Assembly: GCA_023150195.1 (NCBI GenBank)
Contig: JAKLLI010000022.1
Span: 6,806 to 20,073, forward strand
Reading direction: 5' to 3'
Source of the DNA: Azonexus sp.
Lineage (GTDB): Bacteria; Pseudomonadota; Gammaproteobacteria; Burkholderiales; Rhodocyclaceae
DNA: 13,268 bases
Below are positions 1 to 7,753 of this stretch, one piece after another. Made by a program: the position numbers and the translations under genes. Under the pieces are notes generated by a model, which ran no database searches, was not told where the DNA came from, and was given only the letters and a program-made list of their open reading frames with translations. Position 1 is the first letter of the stretch. Each line of letters begins with the position of its first letter.

Positions 1-581
1 AAACCGATCTCCTGCGCCGCGCCGCGACGCTGGACCCGGTCACCGGCCTGAGCAACCGCAAAAGTTTCGATGAAATCTTCGAGCGTGAATTCCGTCACGC
101 CATCCAGTCCGGGCAAACGATCGGGCTGATGATGATCGACGTCGAACATCTGCACGGCATCAGCGAACTGTTCGGGCGCGAAGAAGGTGATCGTGTCCTC
201 CGGACATTGGCCCAAGCCGTTCAGGCTGGCATCCGCCCCGCACAGGATACGGCGGCCCGTTTTGCCACGGACAAAATTGTCGTCCTGTTGCCAGCGCGCA
301 ACGCAGAAGCCATGTGCACGCCAGGCTGTGACATCCTGGCAGCCGCTCAGCAAATTCGTATGCCCTCTGGCCAGGCAATTGCGATTCACTGCGGGATTGC
401 TGCAATCCGCCCGACGCCGGACGCGGATGCACACATTCTGATTTCATCCGCCGAAGTGGCCTTATTCCACGCCACCCACGAAGCCACAGGCCGCGTCGTC
501 TGTTTTGATGCAGACGAGGGCGATTTCATCGACTGCCCCTGCGAAGGCTGCAGTCAACGCTGCGGCTGTGACCATGCATAA
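1..581 (+). CDS. GGDEF-domain protein, C-terminal part, degenerate active site
   Basis: The frame is open from base 3 and the N-terminus lies outside the window. The start of a GGDEF domain is recognisable as LDPVTGLSNRKSF (bases about 30-70), matching the family's D-x-LTGLxNR entry. It is followed by LMMIDVEHLHGISELFG in place of the usual metal-binding 'DIDHFKxxND' stretch. The signature loop that should read (R)(Y/F)GGDEF reads RFATDKI (bases 258-278), so both glycines and the catalytic acidic pair are lost. By family knowledge this should not make c-di-GMP. It could be a regulatory pseudo-enzyme or bind nucleotide differently. The last 15 residues hold five cysteines (C-P-C-E-G-C, then C-G-C-D-H-A), an unusual tail that may bind metal. 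The end overlaps dacB by 8 bp. Identity as a GGDEF relative is fairly sure; loss of cyclase activity is inferred. Confidence 0.8.
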   Translation, partial: TDLLRRAATLDPVTGLSNRKSFDEIFEREFRHAIQSGQTIGLMMIDVEHLHGISELFGREEGDRVLRTLAQAVQAGIRPAQDTAARFATDKIVVLLPARNAEAMCTPGCDILAAAQQIRMPSGQAIAIHCGIAAIRPTPDADAHILISSAEVALFHATHEATGRVVCFDADEGDFIDCPCEGCSQRCGCDHA

Positions 582-1992
582 AGGGTGGCCGCGATGGACG
601 GGCGTCGGCTTGCTGACGCTCTGTCTCCTGCTGGCATCGCCAGTGCGCGCGGAACTTCCCGCCACCGTCTCCGAGGCATTACGCGCCGCGCACATTCCGG
701 AAAATGGTGTTGCCGTGCTGGTTCAGCCGGTCGATACCGGTGCACTGCTGCTCTCCCATAACGCGGCCCTGCCAATGAATCCCGCATCGGTGATGAAACT
801 GGTGACGACCTATGCCGCACTCGATTTACTCGGCCCCGCATACACCTGGCAAACCGGTGCCTGGGGTGACGCCCAGACCAGCGGCGGGACACTGCAAGGC
901 AATCTGTATTTGAAAGGCAGTGGCGACCCCCGCCTGGCCATCGAGGATATCAGCAGCCTGCTGCGACAGTTGCGCGTGCGCGGAATCAAGCGGATTGACG
1001 GGGATATCGTGTTGGACCGCAGCGCGTTCCAGCGCGAAAATTTCGACCCTGCGGCGTTCGATAACAAGCCATTACGCCCTTACAACGTGGGGCCGAACGC
1101 ACTCTTGCTCAACTTCCAGTCGCTACGCTTCACCCTGCAGAGTGACCGCGTACAGCCACGGGTACTGCTCGAATCGCCCAGCGAAGGCCTAGCACTTGAT
1201 AACCGCCTGAAATCGGTGGCCGGCGCCTGCGGCAGCGACTGGAAAGACCGGATTAGCTTGCGCCTGCTGACCATCGGCAAGCAGCAACGGCTGGAGATGT
1301 CCGGCACCTATGCCGAACAATGCAATGAACGCGCACTGAATCTGGCCCCACTCTCACCCGATAGCCACGCCGATGGCCTGATCCGCACGCTCTGGCGCGA
1401 ACAGGGTGGTCAGCTGGCAGGCAGCATTCGCGAAGGCAAAACACCCGCCGGCGCGGAACTGCTGGCACGCCATGACTCCCCACCGCTGGCTGACATCATT
1501 CGCGACATCAACAAGTTCAGTAATAACGTGATGGCCCGGCAGGTTTTCCTCAGTTTGAGCAACGAGACACCGGCCACGACCGACAGTGCCCGCCGCCGCG
1601 TTGGCGCATGGCTGGACAGCCGCAATCTGCACTTCAGCGAATTGAATCTGGACAACGGTTCGGGACTTTCCCGCAGCGAGCGCATCAGTGGCGCCAGCCT
1701 CAACCGCTTGCTCCTCGATGCCTGGCGCCATCCCCTGATGCCGGAGTTTCTGGCCAGCATGCCGGTGGCCGGGGTCGATGGCACGATGAAGAAACGCCTG
1801 CTCGACAGCCCGGTCACCGGGCGCGCGCACATCAAGACGGGCACACTGGATGGGGTCAAAACCGCAGCCGGCTATGTCACGGCCAACTCGGGACGCCGCT
1901 ACACGCTGGTGTTTCTGATCAATGACAGTCGCGCACAGCAGGGCGGACCTGCCATCGATGCGCTGCTCAACTGGGTTGCCGACCTGCCGTGA
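574..1992 (+). CDS. dacB: D-alanyl-D-alanine carboxypeptidase/endopeptidase (PBP4, peptidase family S13)
   Basis: Periplasmic peptidoglycan hydrolase that trims the terminal D-Ala and cleaves cross-links. The 472-residue product is close to the size of E. coli PBP4. All three penicillin-binding motifs are present in order: Ser72-Val-Met-Lys75 (nucleophile and base), Ser316-Asn-Asn318, and Lys421-Thr-Gly423. The large insert between the first and second motifs is typical of S13 enzymes. A Sec signal peptide covers residues 1-26 (positive MHKGWPRW, a leucine-rich core, then ASPVRA before ELPA). That is why the start is placed at 574 rather than the in-frame ATG at 505, which would bury the signal peptide behind 23 extra residues. 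No strong Shine-Dalgarno is visible, and the start overlaps the end of the GGDEF gene, which suggests coupled translation. The stop overlaps the next gene as GTGA. Confidence 0.96.
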   Translation: MHKGWPRWTGVGLLTLCLLLASPVRAELPATVSEALRAAHIPENGVAVLVQPVDTGALLLSHNAALPMNPASVMKLVTTYAALDLLGPAYTWQTGAWGDAQTSGGTLQGNLYLKGSGDPRLAIEDISSLLRQLRVRGIKRIDGDIVLDRSAFQRENFDPAAFDNKPLRPYNVGPNALLLNFQSLRFTLQSDRVQPRVLLESPSEGLALDNRLKSVAGACGSDWKDRISLRLLTIGKQQRLEMSGTYAEQCNERALNLAPLSPDSHADGLIRTLWREQGGQLAGSIREGKTPAGAELLARHDSPPLADIIRDINKFSNNVMARQVFLSLSNETPATTDSARRRVGAWLDSRNLHFSELNLDNGSGLSRSERISGASLNRLLLDAWRHPLMPEFLASMPVAGVDGTMKKRLLDSPVTGRAHIKTGTLDGVKTAAGYVTANSGRRYTLVFLINDSRAQQGGPAIDALLNWVADLP

Positions 1993-2729
1993 GCGCGCCC
2001 CCGGCGTTTCCTGCCGACGCCTTCGCACAGGCCGGACTGAACCGCCACCACCTCTTTTCGCTGGCCGCCTTACCGGCAGCGGTGCGAGCGCCGCTGAATG
2101 CCGCCCCTGACGAAAAACAACTCATCCTGCTCGGCCATGGGGGCCGCAAGCTGTGGTCAAGGCTACAGGCGGCACGCCCTGACAGCGACGATCCCATCGA
2201 CGATTACACCCGGCTCACGGTCGACCGGGTGCTGGGCCAGATTTTGCCGCCATCCGCGTATCGCATCGTTTATCCCGGCACGGGTCCCATCGGACTGCAA
2301 GCGCTCGGCGCGCTGGCCGGCTGGCACCACCCCTCGCCCTTCGCCATTGGCATTGATGCCGAATGGGGGAGCTGGTTTGCCTACCGCGCAGTCATCCTGG
2401 CCCATAGCGATTTTGCGCTCAGCCCCACGGTGGACCGCGGCAATCCCTGCCTCCGCTGTCAGGACCCACCTTGCCTGAGCGCCTGTCCGGCAGGTGCCTG
2501 CGGCACCCCGTTTGCGCTGGAGGCCTGCATGGACGAGCGACTGCTTGCCAACAGCCCGTGTCGCCACAATTGCCTGGCGCGCCGCGCCTGCCCGGTCGGC
2601 AGGGAACACGCCTACGATGCGGCGCAGATGGCCCACAGCTATGCCCAATCGCTGGCGATGATCGCCGAATGGCGTCAGACGATGGGGCGCACCCCGGACA
2701 AGGCCACCCAGCCGCGGAACACGCGGTAA
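1989..2729 (+). CDS. Short QueG-related 4Fe-4S protein with two cysteine clusters
   Basis: A 246-residue protein beginning at GTG within a GTGA overlap with the dacB stop, so it is probably translated by coupling. Two ferredoxin-like clusters are visible: Cys154-x2-Cys157-x4-Cys162-x3-Cys166-Pro, and Cys180-x10-Cys191-x3-Cys195-x5-Cys201-Pro. The segment before them (residues about 95-140, ending in GSWFAYRAVIL) resembles the stretch ahead of the Fe-S domain in epoxyqueuosine reductase QueG and corrinoid reductive dehalogenases. The protein is shorter than QueG (about 350-380 residues) and I see no clear cobalamin-binding half. It is likely a cytoplasmic electron-transfer or redox protein of the QueG-like family; its substrate is unknown. 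The last 55 bp overlap the 3' end of the convergent gene. The two-cluster call is firm; the exact function is not. Confidence 0.75.
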   Translation: MSAPPAFPADAFAQAGLNRHHLFSLAALPAAVRAPLNAAPDEKQLILLGHGGRKLWSRLQAARPDSDDPIDDYTRLTVDRVLGQILPPSAYRIVYPGTGPIGLQALGALAGWHHPSPFAIGIDAEWGSWFAYRAVILAHSDFALSPTVDRGNPCLRCQDPPCLSACPAGACGTPFALEACMDERLLANSPCRHNCLARRACPVGREHAYDAAQMAHSYAQSLAMIAEWRQTMGRTPDKATQPRNTR

Positions 2730-3082
2730 CCCACCCACAGGCCAAGGACCGGAATCATGATCCACGCGGCAATCGGTATGCCGATGAGGGTCAGCATCAC
2801 CAGGCCCGAGAGCACCAGCCACAGCGCGGTGAACCAAAAGGTGCGTATTTGCCAGGCGAAATGACTTTCCAGCCAGGTGCCCCGCACGTCGCCACGCTTG
2901 AGGTAATTCAGGAAAACCGCCAGCAGCGACGGCAGACCGAAGACAAAGCCCCCGGCCACCGTCACGGAAGAGGTCACCCCGATAAATACGGCAAAGGCGT
3001 GCAAGCCGTAGATCACATGGGTCAGTTGGACCAGCGAGGGGCGAACGCCCTGCAAATCCGGCTGGGGAATGGGGGTATTCAA
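2675..3082 (-). CDS. Small integral membrane protein, DUF4870-like
   Basis: A 135-residue protein resembling the DUF4870/COG3671 family of small membrane proteins of unknown function. Hydrophobic segments lie at about residues 20-45, 48-61, 80-101 and 103-121. The loop between the pairs (YLKRGDVRGTWLESHFAWQIR) is the part typical of the family. The start codon is TTG at 3082-3080: it forms a TTGA overlap with the stop of the upstream acetyltransferase gene and has GGAG eight bases before it, and there is no better in-frame start. Last gene of the ubi operon. Its 3' end lies inside the convergent Fe-S gene, so the two transcripts are complementary over at least 55 bases. Function unknown. Confidence 0.8.
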   Translation of the reverse strand: MNTPIPQPDLQGVRPSLVQLTHVIYGLHAFAVFIGVTSSVTVAGGFVFGLPSLLAVFLNYLKRGDVRGTWLESHFAWQIRTFWFTALWLVLSGLVMLTLIGIPIAAWIMIPVLGLWVGYRVFRGWVALSGVRPIV

Positions 3083-3591
3083 TTCAATGGCTCCGTCAGG
3101 TGTTTCTGTAAAAACAGGGCATGCCCTGCCTCGGGATCAAGCACATAAGGTGCGAAACCGGCCCGTTCATAGGCAGCCAGCGCCCGCGTGTTGTTGGCCA
3201 GCACTTCCAGCGTCAGTTTGCAGCATCCCAGCTCGCCTGCCCGTTGCGCGGCCCAGGCAAGCAGCGCCTGCCCAATGCCCCGCCCGCGCCAATCCGCATG
3301 GGTCACGATGTCATGGATATTAAGCAAGGGCCGCGCCGCAAAGGTGGAAAACCCAAGAAAGCCGTTGATCAAGCCAACGGGCTGATCACCCACATAGGCC
3401 AGCGCCCCATGAAATCCCGGCTGCGCCATCAATTCCGTCGGCAGATTGGCCCGCGCATAATCACTCAGGCCGCTGCCCCCGCCCATGGGGTCGTGCGCGT
3501 AGTGATCGAGCAACATCAGCCAATCCGCGGAAATCCGCGCATCCCGGAAGTCGACCGGGATCAGCCGCAATCCGTCTGGCATCGTGCTCAC
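3079..3591 (-). CDS. GNAT-family N-acetyltransferase
   Basis: A 170-residue single-domain GNAT protein that would transfer an acetyl group from acetyl-CoA to an unidentified amine. The acetyl-CoA pyrophosphate-binding motif A is clear: [18 protein letters not shown] with Arg102-Gly-Arg-Gly105-Ile-Gly107. It is followed by the usual [19 protein letters not shown] motif B at about residues 128-146. The GTG at 3591 was chosen because it overlaps the ubiD stop as GTGA, the coupling style seen elsewhere in this window. The ATG at 3609 would overlap ubiD by 22 bp, and an ATG three codons inside the chosen start (3582) is also possible. The substrate cannot be told from sequence, and there is no sign of a toxin-antitoxin partner. 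Its place in the ubi operon may be simple co-transcription. Confidence 0.9.
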   Translation of the reverse strand: MSTMPDGLRLIPVDFRDARISADWLMLLDHYAHDPMGGGSGLSDYARANLPTELMAQPGFHGALAYVGDQPVGLINGFLGFSTFAARPLLNIHDIVTHADWRGRGIGQALLAWAAQRAGELGCCKLTLEVLANNTRALAAYERAGFAPYVLDPEAGHALFLQKHLTEPLN

Positions 3592-5063
3592 AGCCCGAGC
3601 TCGCCCCACATCGCGTCAACCTTCTGTTTCACCTCGGTATCCATCACGATGGGCCGCCCCCATTCGCGCGTCGTTTCGCCCGGCCATTTATTGGTGGCAT
3701 CCAGGCCCATCTTGGAGCCGAGGCCGGCGACCGGGCTGGCGAAATCGAGGTAATCGATGGGCGTGTTATCGACCAGCGTGGTATCGCGGGTGGCATCCAT
3801 GCGCGTCGTCATCGCCCAGATCACTTCCTTCCAGTCACGAATATCGATGTCGTCATCCACCACGATGATGGTCTTGGTGTACATGAACTGGCGCAGGAAA
3901 CTCCAGATCCCGAACATGATGCGCTTGGCGTGGCCGGGGTAAGCCTTTTTGATGCTGACGATGGCCATCCGGTAAGAACACCCTTCCGGCGGCAGATAGA
4001 AGTCGACGATTTCCGGATACTGCTTCTGCAACAGTGGGACGAAGACCTCGTTCAGCGCCACGCCGAGAATTGCCGGTTCGTCGGGCGGCTTGCCGGTATA
4101 GGTGCTGTGGTAGATCGGGTTTTTGCGCATCGTGATGCGGTCGACCGTCAACACCGGGAATTCTGCCTGTTCGTTGTAGTAGCCGGTGTGATCCCCGTAG
4201 GGGCCTTCAAGCGCCATCTCACCCGGATGAATATGGCCTTCCAGAACAATTTCCGCGAAAGCGGGCACTTGCAAACCGGAGCCGACGCACTGCGTCAGCT
4301 CGGTTTTTGCGCCGCGCAACAAGCCAGCAAACTGGTATTCCGAAAGCGAATCCGGCACCGGCGTCACCGCTCCGAGAATGGTGGCCGGATCACATCCCAG
4401 CACCACGGCGACCGGGAAAGGCTGACCGGGATGGGCCAGTTGATGCTCCCGAAAATCCAGCGCGCCGCCGCGATGCGCCAGCCAGCGCATGATCACCTTG
4501 TTCGGCCCCAACACCTGCTGGCGATAGATGCCCAGATTCTGCCGGTTCTTGAGCGGCCCCTTGGTAACGACCAGCCCCCAGGTAATCAGCGGCGCGATGT
4601 CGCCCGGCCAGCAATGCTGGATGGGCAGACGTGACAGATCGACCTCCTGGCCTTCCCAGACAACTTCCTGACACGGCGCATTCGACACCTTTTTGGGTGC
4701 CATGTTGAGCACCTGCTTGAGGATGGGCAGCTTGTCCCAGGCATCCTTCAGCCCTTTGGGCGGCTCTGGTTCCTTCAGGTAGGCCAGCAGTTTGCCCACC
4801 TCGCGCAGTGCCTGCACCGACTCTTCGCCCATGCCCAGCGCCACGCGCTTGGGGGTGCCGAAGAGATTGGCCAGCACCGGGATGTCGTGGCGCCGGCTGC
4901 CGCTGACCGGCCGCTCGAACAGGATCGCCGGCCCGCCAGCGCGCAGCACGCGGTCGCCGATCTCGGTCATTTCCAGCTTGGTATCGACGTCGACCGCCAC
5001 CCGCTTGAGTTCGCCGGTTTTTTCCAGTTGCGACATGAAGTCGCGCAAATCGTGGTATTTCAA
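3588..5063 (-). CDS. ubiD: UbiD, 4-hydroxy-3-polyprenylbenzoate decarboxylase
   Basis: Decarboxylates 4-hydroxy-3-polyprenylbenzoate in ubiquinone biosynthesis using prenylated FMN (made by UbiX, which is not in this window) with Mn2+ and K+. The 491 residues compare with 497 in E. coli and the match is end to end. From memory of the E. coli numbering, the metal- and cofactor-binding residues align one position later here: Asn176 (in NLGIYR), the RWLAHRGG stretch at 193-200, and Glu242. The proton-donor acid is Asp291 in YGDHTGYY. The start is TTG: no ATG lies between it and the in-frame stop at 5090-5088, and AGGAAG sits 5-6 bases upstream. The gap to the upstream PilZ gene is 24 bp. It ends in a GTGA overlap with the GNAT gene. 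Confidence 0.96.
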   Translation of the reverse strand: MKYHDLRDFMSQLEKTGELKRVAVDVDTKLEMTEIGDRVLRAGGPAILFERPVSGSRRHDIPVLANLFGTPKRVALGMGEESVQALREVGKLLAYLKEPEPPKGLKDAWDKLPILKQVLNMAPKKVSNAPCQEVVWEGQEVDLSRLPIQHCWPGDIAPLITWGLVVTKGPLKNRQNLGIYRQQVLGPNKVIMRWLAHRGGALDFREHQLAHPGQPFPVAVVLGCDPATILGAVTPVPDSLSEYQFAGLLRGAKTELTQCVGSGLQVPAFAEIVLEGHIHPGEMALEGPYGDHTGYYNEQAEFPVLTVDRITMRKNPIYHSTYTGKPPDEPAILGVALNEVFVPLLQKQYPEIVDFYLPPEGCSYRMAIVSIKKAYPGHAKRIMFGIWSFLRQFMYTKTIIVVDDDIDIRDWKEVIWAMTTRMDATRDTTLVDNTPIDYLDFASPVAGLGSKMGLDATNKWPGETTREWGRPIVMDTEVKQKVDAMWGELGL

Positions 5064-5087
5064 AATCGCTTCCTGAAAATGGCAGAA

Positions 5088-5978
5088 TCAAACTTCGCCC
5101 AGCAAACTGCCGTAAACGAAGGCCGCCAAAGAAAAGTGGGTTTGGCTATCCGGCTCATCGAATTGGATACCGTAACTGAAAGGCATGTCGGACTCGTCAT
5201 TTTTCGTGGTCACCGTACACACCTTGCCGGTCACGACAACGAAGGTATCGAGGCCATGCAGAGACAGCTTGAACTTTAAGCGCAGTAAATCACCATCCGC
5301 CGCCAGCCGCTGCCGGCTACGAAGACCCGCCCCCGTCGTGCTCAGGTTAATCAACTTGGCCGACGCCTGTTCGCTCCGCCCCGGATATTCGACCGCGGCA
5401 ATCAGTTGCACATCGGCCCGCACACTGTTGCGGATTTCCTGGAAGCGCAACTCACGGGGATAAGCCAGATAGAGGTGCGGAAACGGGACGCTGGTCTGCT
5501 TGAGCAAGGTAGTGGAAAAAACAAAGGCCCGCTGACCGGAGAAGAACCGCGCAACAAAAGGCTGCCCCTCGCGCAGCATCATCAGGCCGCCGGCACTTTC
5601 TGGCGGCGTCACGATGATGCCGCGCTGTTTCAGATAGCCCACCAGCAAGACCAGATGCCGCGGCGCATCGGGCTCGGTTTCCAACTGAATGACATCGCCG
5701 ACGCGAATCCGGGAAGTATCGAAACCTAGTTCACGCACCGCACGGGCGGGCTGCCCGCCAGCCGCCAGTTCTTCCACCAGGGGGGCCCCCGCATCGCCCC
5801 CGGGCACGCGATACACGCCTTGAGCAATCAGCGCTTCGGCATCGGCAGCGGTCGCCACGATGCCACCCGGCGCAATGATCTGCTCGCGATTGCCGTTATA
5901 AATCGCCCAGCGCACGGGTTTGCCAATTTCAATATCACTCGCCTTGAGCTTGATGAATCGCTGCTCGCTCAAACCCAT
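5088..5978 (-). CDS. YcgR-like PilZ-domain protein (c-di-GMP receptor)
   Basis: A 296-residue protein with a C-terminal PilZ domain. Both c-di-GMP-binding motifs are intact: RxxxR as Arg183-Asn-Ser-Val-Arg187, and (D/N)xSxxG as Asn211-Leu-Ser213-Thr-Thr-Gly216. The preceding region (about 90-175) has the layout of the YcgR N-terminal beta domain found in flagellar-brake proteins. Residues 1-75 (KASDIEIGKPVRWAIYNGN and following) form an additional N-terminal segment of unknown role. There is no signal peptide or membrane segment, so it is cytoplasmic. The start is supported by GAGGGG five bases before the ATG. It sits between ubiA (13-bp gap) and ubiD (24-bp gap) on the same strand. c-di-GMP binding is well supported; the downstream target (flagellum, pilus, or something tied to quinone synthesis) cannot be told. 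Confidence 0.9.
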   Translation of the reverse strand: MGLSEQRFIKLKASDIEIGKPVRWAIYNGNREQIIAPGGIVATAADAEALIAQGVYRVPGGDAGAPLVEELAAGGQPARAVRELGFDTSRIRVGDVIQLETEPDAPRHLVLLVGYLKQRGIIVTPPESAGGLMMLREGQPFVARFFSGQRAFVFSTTLLKQTSVPFPHLYLAYPRELRFQEIRNSVRADVQLIAAVEYPGRSEQASAKLINLSTTGAGLRSRQRLAADGDLLRLKFKLSLHGLDTFVVVTGKVCTVTTKNDESDMPFSYGIQFDEPDSQTHFSLAAFVYGSLLGEV

Positions 5979-5991
5979 ATCTGCCCCTCAG

Positions 5992-6867
5992 TCACCGCAG
6001 CATGGTGGCGAATGCCAAGCCGAGAAAAATCGCCATGCCGACATAGTTATTGTGCAGAAATGCACGAAAGCAGGCCATGCGCTCCCGGCCCTTGATCCAG
6101 CGATAATGCAGCAACATGATGCCAGCGGCAATGCCCAACCCCGCCCAGAATGGCCAGGCGAGTGTCCGTGCCGCGCCGATCTGCGCAATCAAGCCCAGCG
6201 TCAGCGCGTAGCATCCCATCACCGCCGCCACATCGAAGCGGCCAAAGGTGATGGCTGACGTCTTGATGCCGATTTTGAGGTCATCCTCGCGGTCGACCAT
6301 GGCATATTCGGTATCGTAGGCGACCGCCCAGAACACATTGGCCAGCAGCAGCAGCCAGGCTTCTCCGGGCACGCTACCGGTGTGGGCGGCGTAGGCCATG
6401 GGGATGCCGAAGCCGAACGCAATGCCCAGATAGGCCTGTGGAATGGCGAGAAAGCGTTTGGTAAACGGGTAGCTGGCAGCGAGAAACACCGCCGGCACCG
6501 ACAGCCAGATCACCAGTGGCCGTCCCAAGGCAAGGACCAGCGCGAAGGCCAGCAGGCAGAGTACGGCAAACAGGGAGAGCGCTTCGCGGGTTGTCACCCT
6601 GCCGGCGGTCAGCGGCCGGTCTTTGGTGCGCTCGACGTGCTTGTCAAAGTCGCGGTCGGCGTAATCGTTAATCACGCACCCGGCTGAACGCATCAACACG
6701 GTGCCGAGCACAAAGACCACCACCACACCCCATTCCGGACGGCCATCTGCCGACAGCCACAAGGCCCACAAGGTGGGCCAGAGCAACAACAGAATCCCGA
6801 TGGGCTTGTCGAGCCGGGTCAGGCGCGCATAGAGGTGAAGTTTTTCGACGAGGGCAGGCGACATCAT
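5992..6867 (-). CDS. ubiA: UbiA, 4-hydroxybenzoate polyprenyltransferase
   Basis: Inner-membrane enzyme that attaches the polyprenyl tail to 4-hydroxybenzoate, the first membrane step of ubiquinone synthesis. The 291 residues match the family length. The first Mg-diphosphate motif is Asn67-Asp68-x2-Asp71-x3-Asp75 (NDYADRDFD), followed by the conserved [10 protein letters not shown]. The second is [13 protein letters not shown] in the middle of the protein. About eight to nine hydrophobic helices can be traced. Two adjacent ATGs could start it (6867 or 6864). The only Shine-Dalgarno-like run, AAAAGG, lies about 12 bases upstream, which is rather far. It is the first gene of a five-gene minus-strand operon running to 2675. 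A ubiC chorismate-lyase gene, often next to ubiA, is not seen here. Confidence 0.96.
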   Translation of the reverse strand: MMSPALVEKLHLYARLTRLDKPIGILLLLWPTLWALWLSADGRPEWGVVVVFVLGTVLMRSAGCVINDYADRDFDKHVERTKDRPLTAGRVTTREALSLFAVLCLLAFALVLALGRPLVIWLSVPAVFLAASYPFTKRFLAIPQAYLGIAFGFGIPMAYAAHTGSVPGEAWLLLLANVFWAVAYDTEYAMVDREDDLKIGIKTSAITFGRFDVAAVMGCYALTLGLIAQIGAARTLAWPFWAGLGIAAGIMLLHYRWIKGRERMACFRAFLHNNYVGMAIFLGLAFATMLR

Positions 6868-6920
6868 CGGGCGATTTTACCTTTTGGGGCCGGTCGACCG
6901 CAGCGAAGCGACCCGCAGCA
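6868..6920 (-). promoter_or_regulatory. Possible promoter region of the ubiA operon
   Basis: This 53-bp gap is the only space ahead of the five-gene operon. On the minus strand it holds the palindrome CGGTCGACCG (6891-6900) followed 11-12 bases later by TAAAATCGC, with a -10-like TAAAAT at 6879-6874. The same arrangement lies ahead of the next upstream gene. If TAAAAT is a real -10, transcription would start near the ATG and the mRNA would be almost leaderless. No convincing -35 hexamer is seen. Confidence 0.3.
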
Positions 6921-7679
6921 TCAGGCGCTGCCCGCCCGGTTGGCGCGTTGCCAGCCGATTACGGCCTGCCCTGAATGGGCGAGAATGGCCTGATAGCGAT
7001 CCTGCGGCAGCGCGGCACGCAAGGAGGCGAACAATTGCTGGGTGCCGTCCTGAGCCACGGCGGAAGCCGGCGGGTTGGCCGACAGCAGCGAAATCTGGAT
7101 GCTGGCCAGCGCGTCCGCCAGCAAGCGCCAACCCACGGTCGGCATCGCCGCATCCAGCCCGACCATCAGGCTGCCCAGCGGCTGCACGATCCCGGCCACC
7201 TGCTCGGCGGTTTCGCAGGCGGCCATGGCATGCCACAGGGCCAGGTGAATGGCGCGCCGCAAATCGACCTTGAAATCGATGGCGGCAAACTCGTTCGTGC
7301 CGAGGGTCGCAAAATGCTGCTGAAAACGGGCATCGTCCTGCGCATCCAGCCGGGTACGCAGGCCGCCAATCAGCGCGGTCAACGGCGGGATCGCCTGCAA
7401 TTTGAAAGCCTGCGTGTACGCCAGGCCCCATTGGTCCAGGCCACTGATGAGCAAGGCCAGCCGCAGCGCCCGCGCCTCGTCGTCTGCCGCTGCCTGGGTC
7501 CAGTTGAAACAGCGGGAAGCCACTTCCCCAAGCACGGCCGGATCGTCGGGTTCGGCATCCACCGCCATCCGGAACAGGCCGGCAAAGGTCTCCTGCGCCA
7601 TGCGAGCAGCCAATCGCTGGGTATCGGCATCAACCAGCGAAGCCAGGGGATCGGGCGGCAGAGAAACAGGCGTGGTCAT
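6921..7679 (-). CDS. Unrecognised soluble protein, 252 residues
   Basis: I do not recognise this protein. It is a clean frame in the same GC-rich codon style as its neighbours, on the same strand, between lplT-plsC and ubiA. The sequence is rich in alanine, leucine and aspartate and appears mostly helical, with no signal peptide, no membrane segment and no cysteine motif. Short stretches that may be conserved include ASRCFNWTQAAADDEARALRL in split form (about 54-74), LDQWGLAYTQAFKLQAIPPL (about 81-100) and DFKVDLRRAIHLALWHAM (about 134-151). No clear Shine-Dalgarno precedes the ATG at 7679, but a TAAAAT box lies about 30 bp upstream. Being coding is well supported; no function is proposed. 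Confidence 0.75.
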   Translation of the reverse strand: MTTPVSLPPDPLASLVDADTQRLAARMAQETFAGLFRMAVDAEPDDPAVLGEVASRCFNWTQAAADDEARALRLALLISGLDQWGLAYTQAFKLQAIPPLTALIGGLRTRLDAQDDARFQQHFATLGTNEFAAIDFKVDLRRAIHLALWHAMAACETAEQVAGIVQPLGSLMVGLDAAMPTVGWRLLADALASIQISLLSANPPASAVAQDGTQQLFASLRAALPQDRYQAILAHSGQAVIGWQRANRAGSA

Positions 7680-7753
7680 GGCAGATTCGAGTCGAAAGCG
7701 AAAGGCGCGATTTTAGGGCAAAAGCCGCGGTCGACCGACCCCGGCCTGCGCAT
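7680..7753 (-). promoter_or_regulatory. Gap with a possible promoter for the 252-residue protein
   Basis: On the minus strand the palindrome CGGTCGACCG (7728-7737) is followed 12-13 bases later by TAAAATCGC, with TAAAAT at 7715-7710. This repeats the layout ahead of ubiA. A transcript starting here would have a leader of about 24 bases. No clear -35 and no strong terminator for lplT-plsC are visible in the gap. Confidence 0.3.

Noticed and set aside
505..573. Upstream ATG as the dacB start
   Set aside because: It would place 23 residues before a clean Sec signal peptide and overlap the GGDEF gene by 77 bp.
4390..5091. 233-codon minus-strand frame overlapping ubiD
   Set aside because: Out of frame with ubiD, which is conserved end to end; the translation is Arg/Gly-rich shadow sequence.
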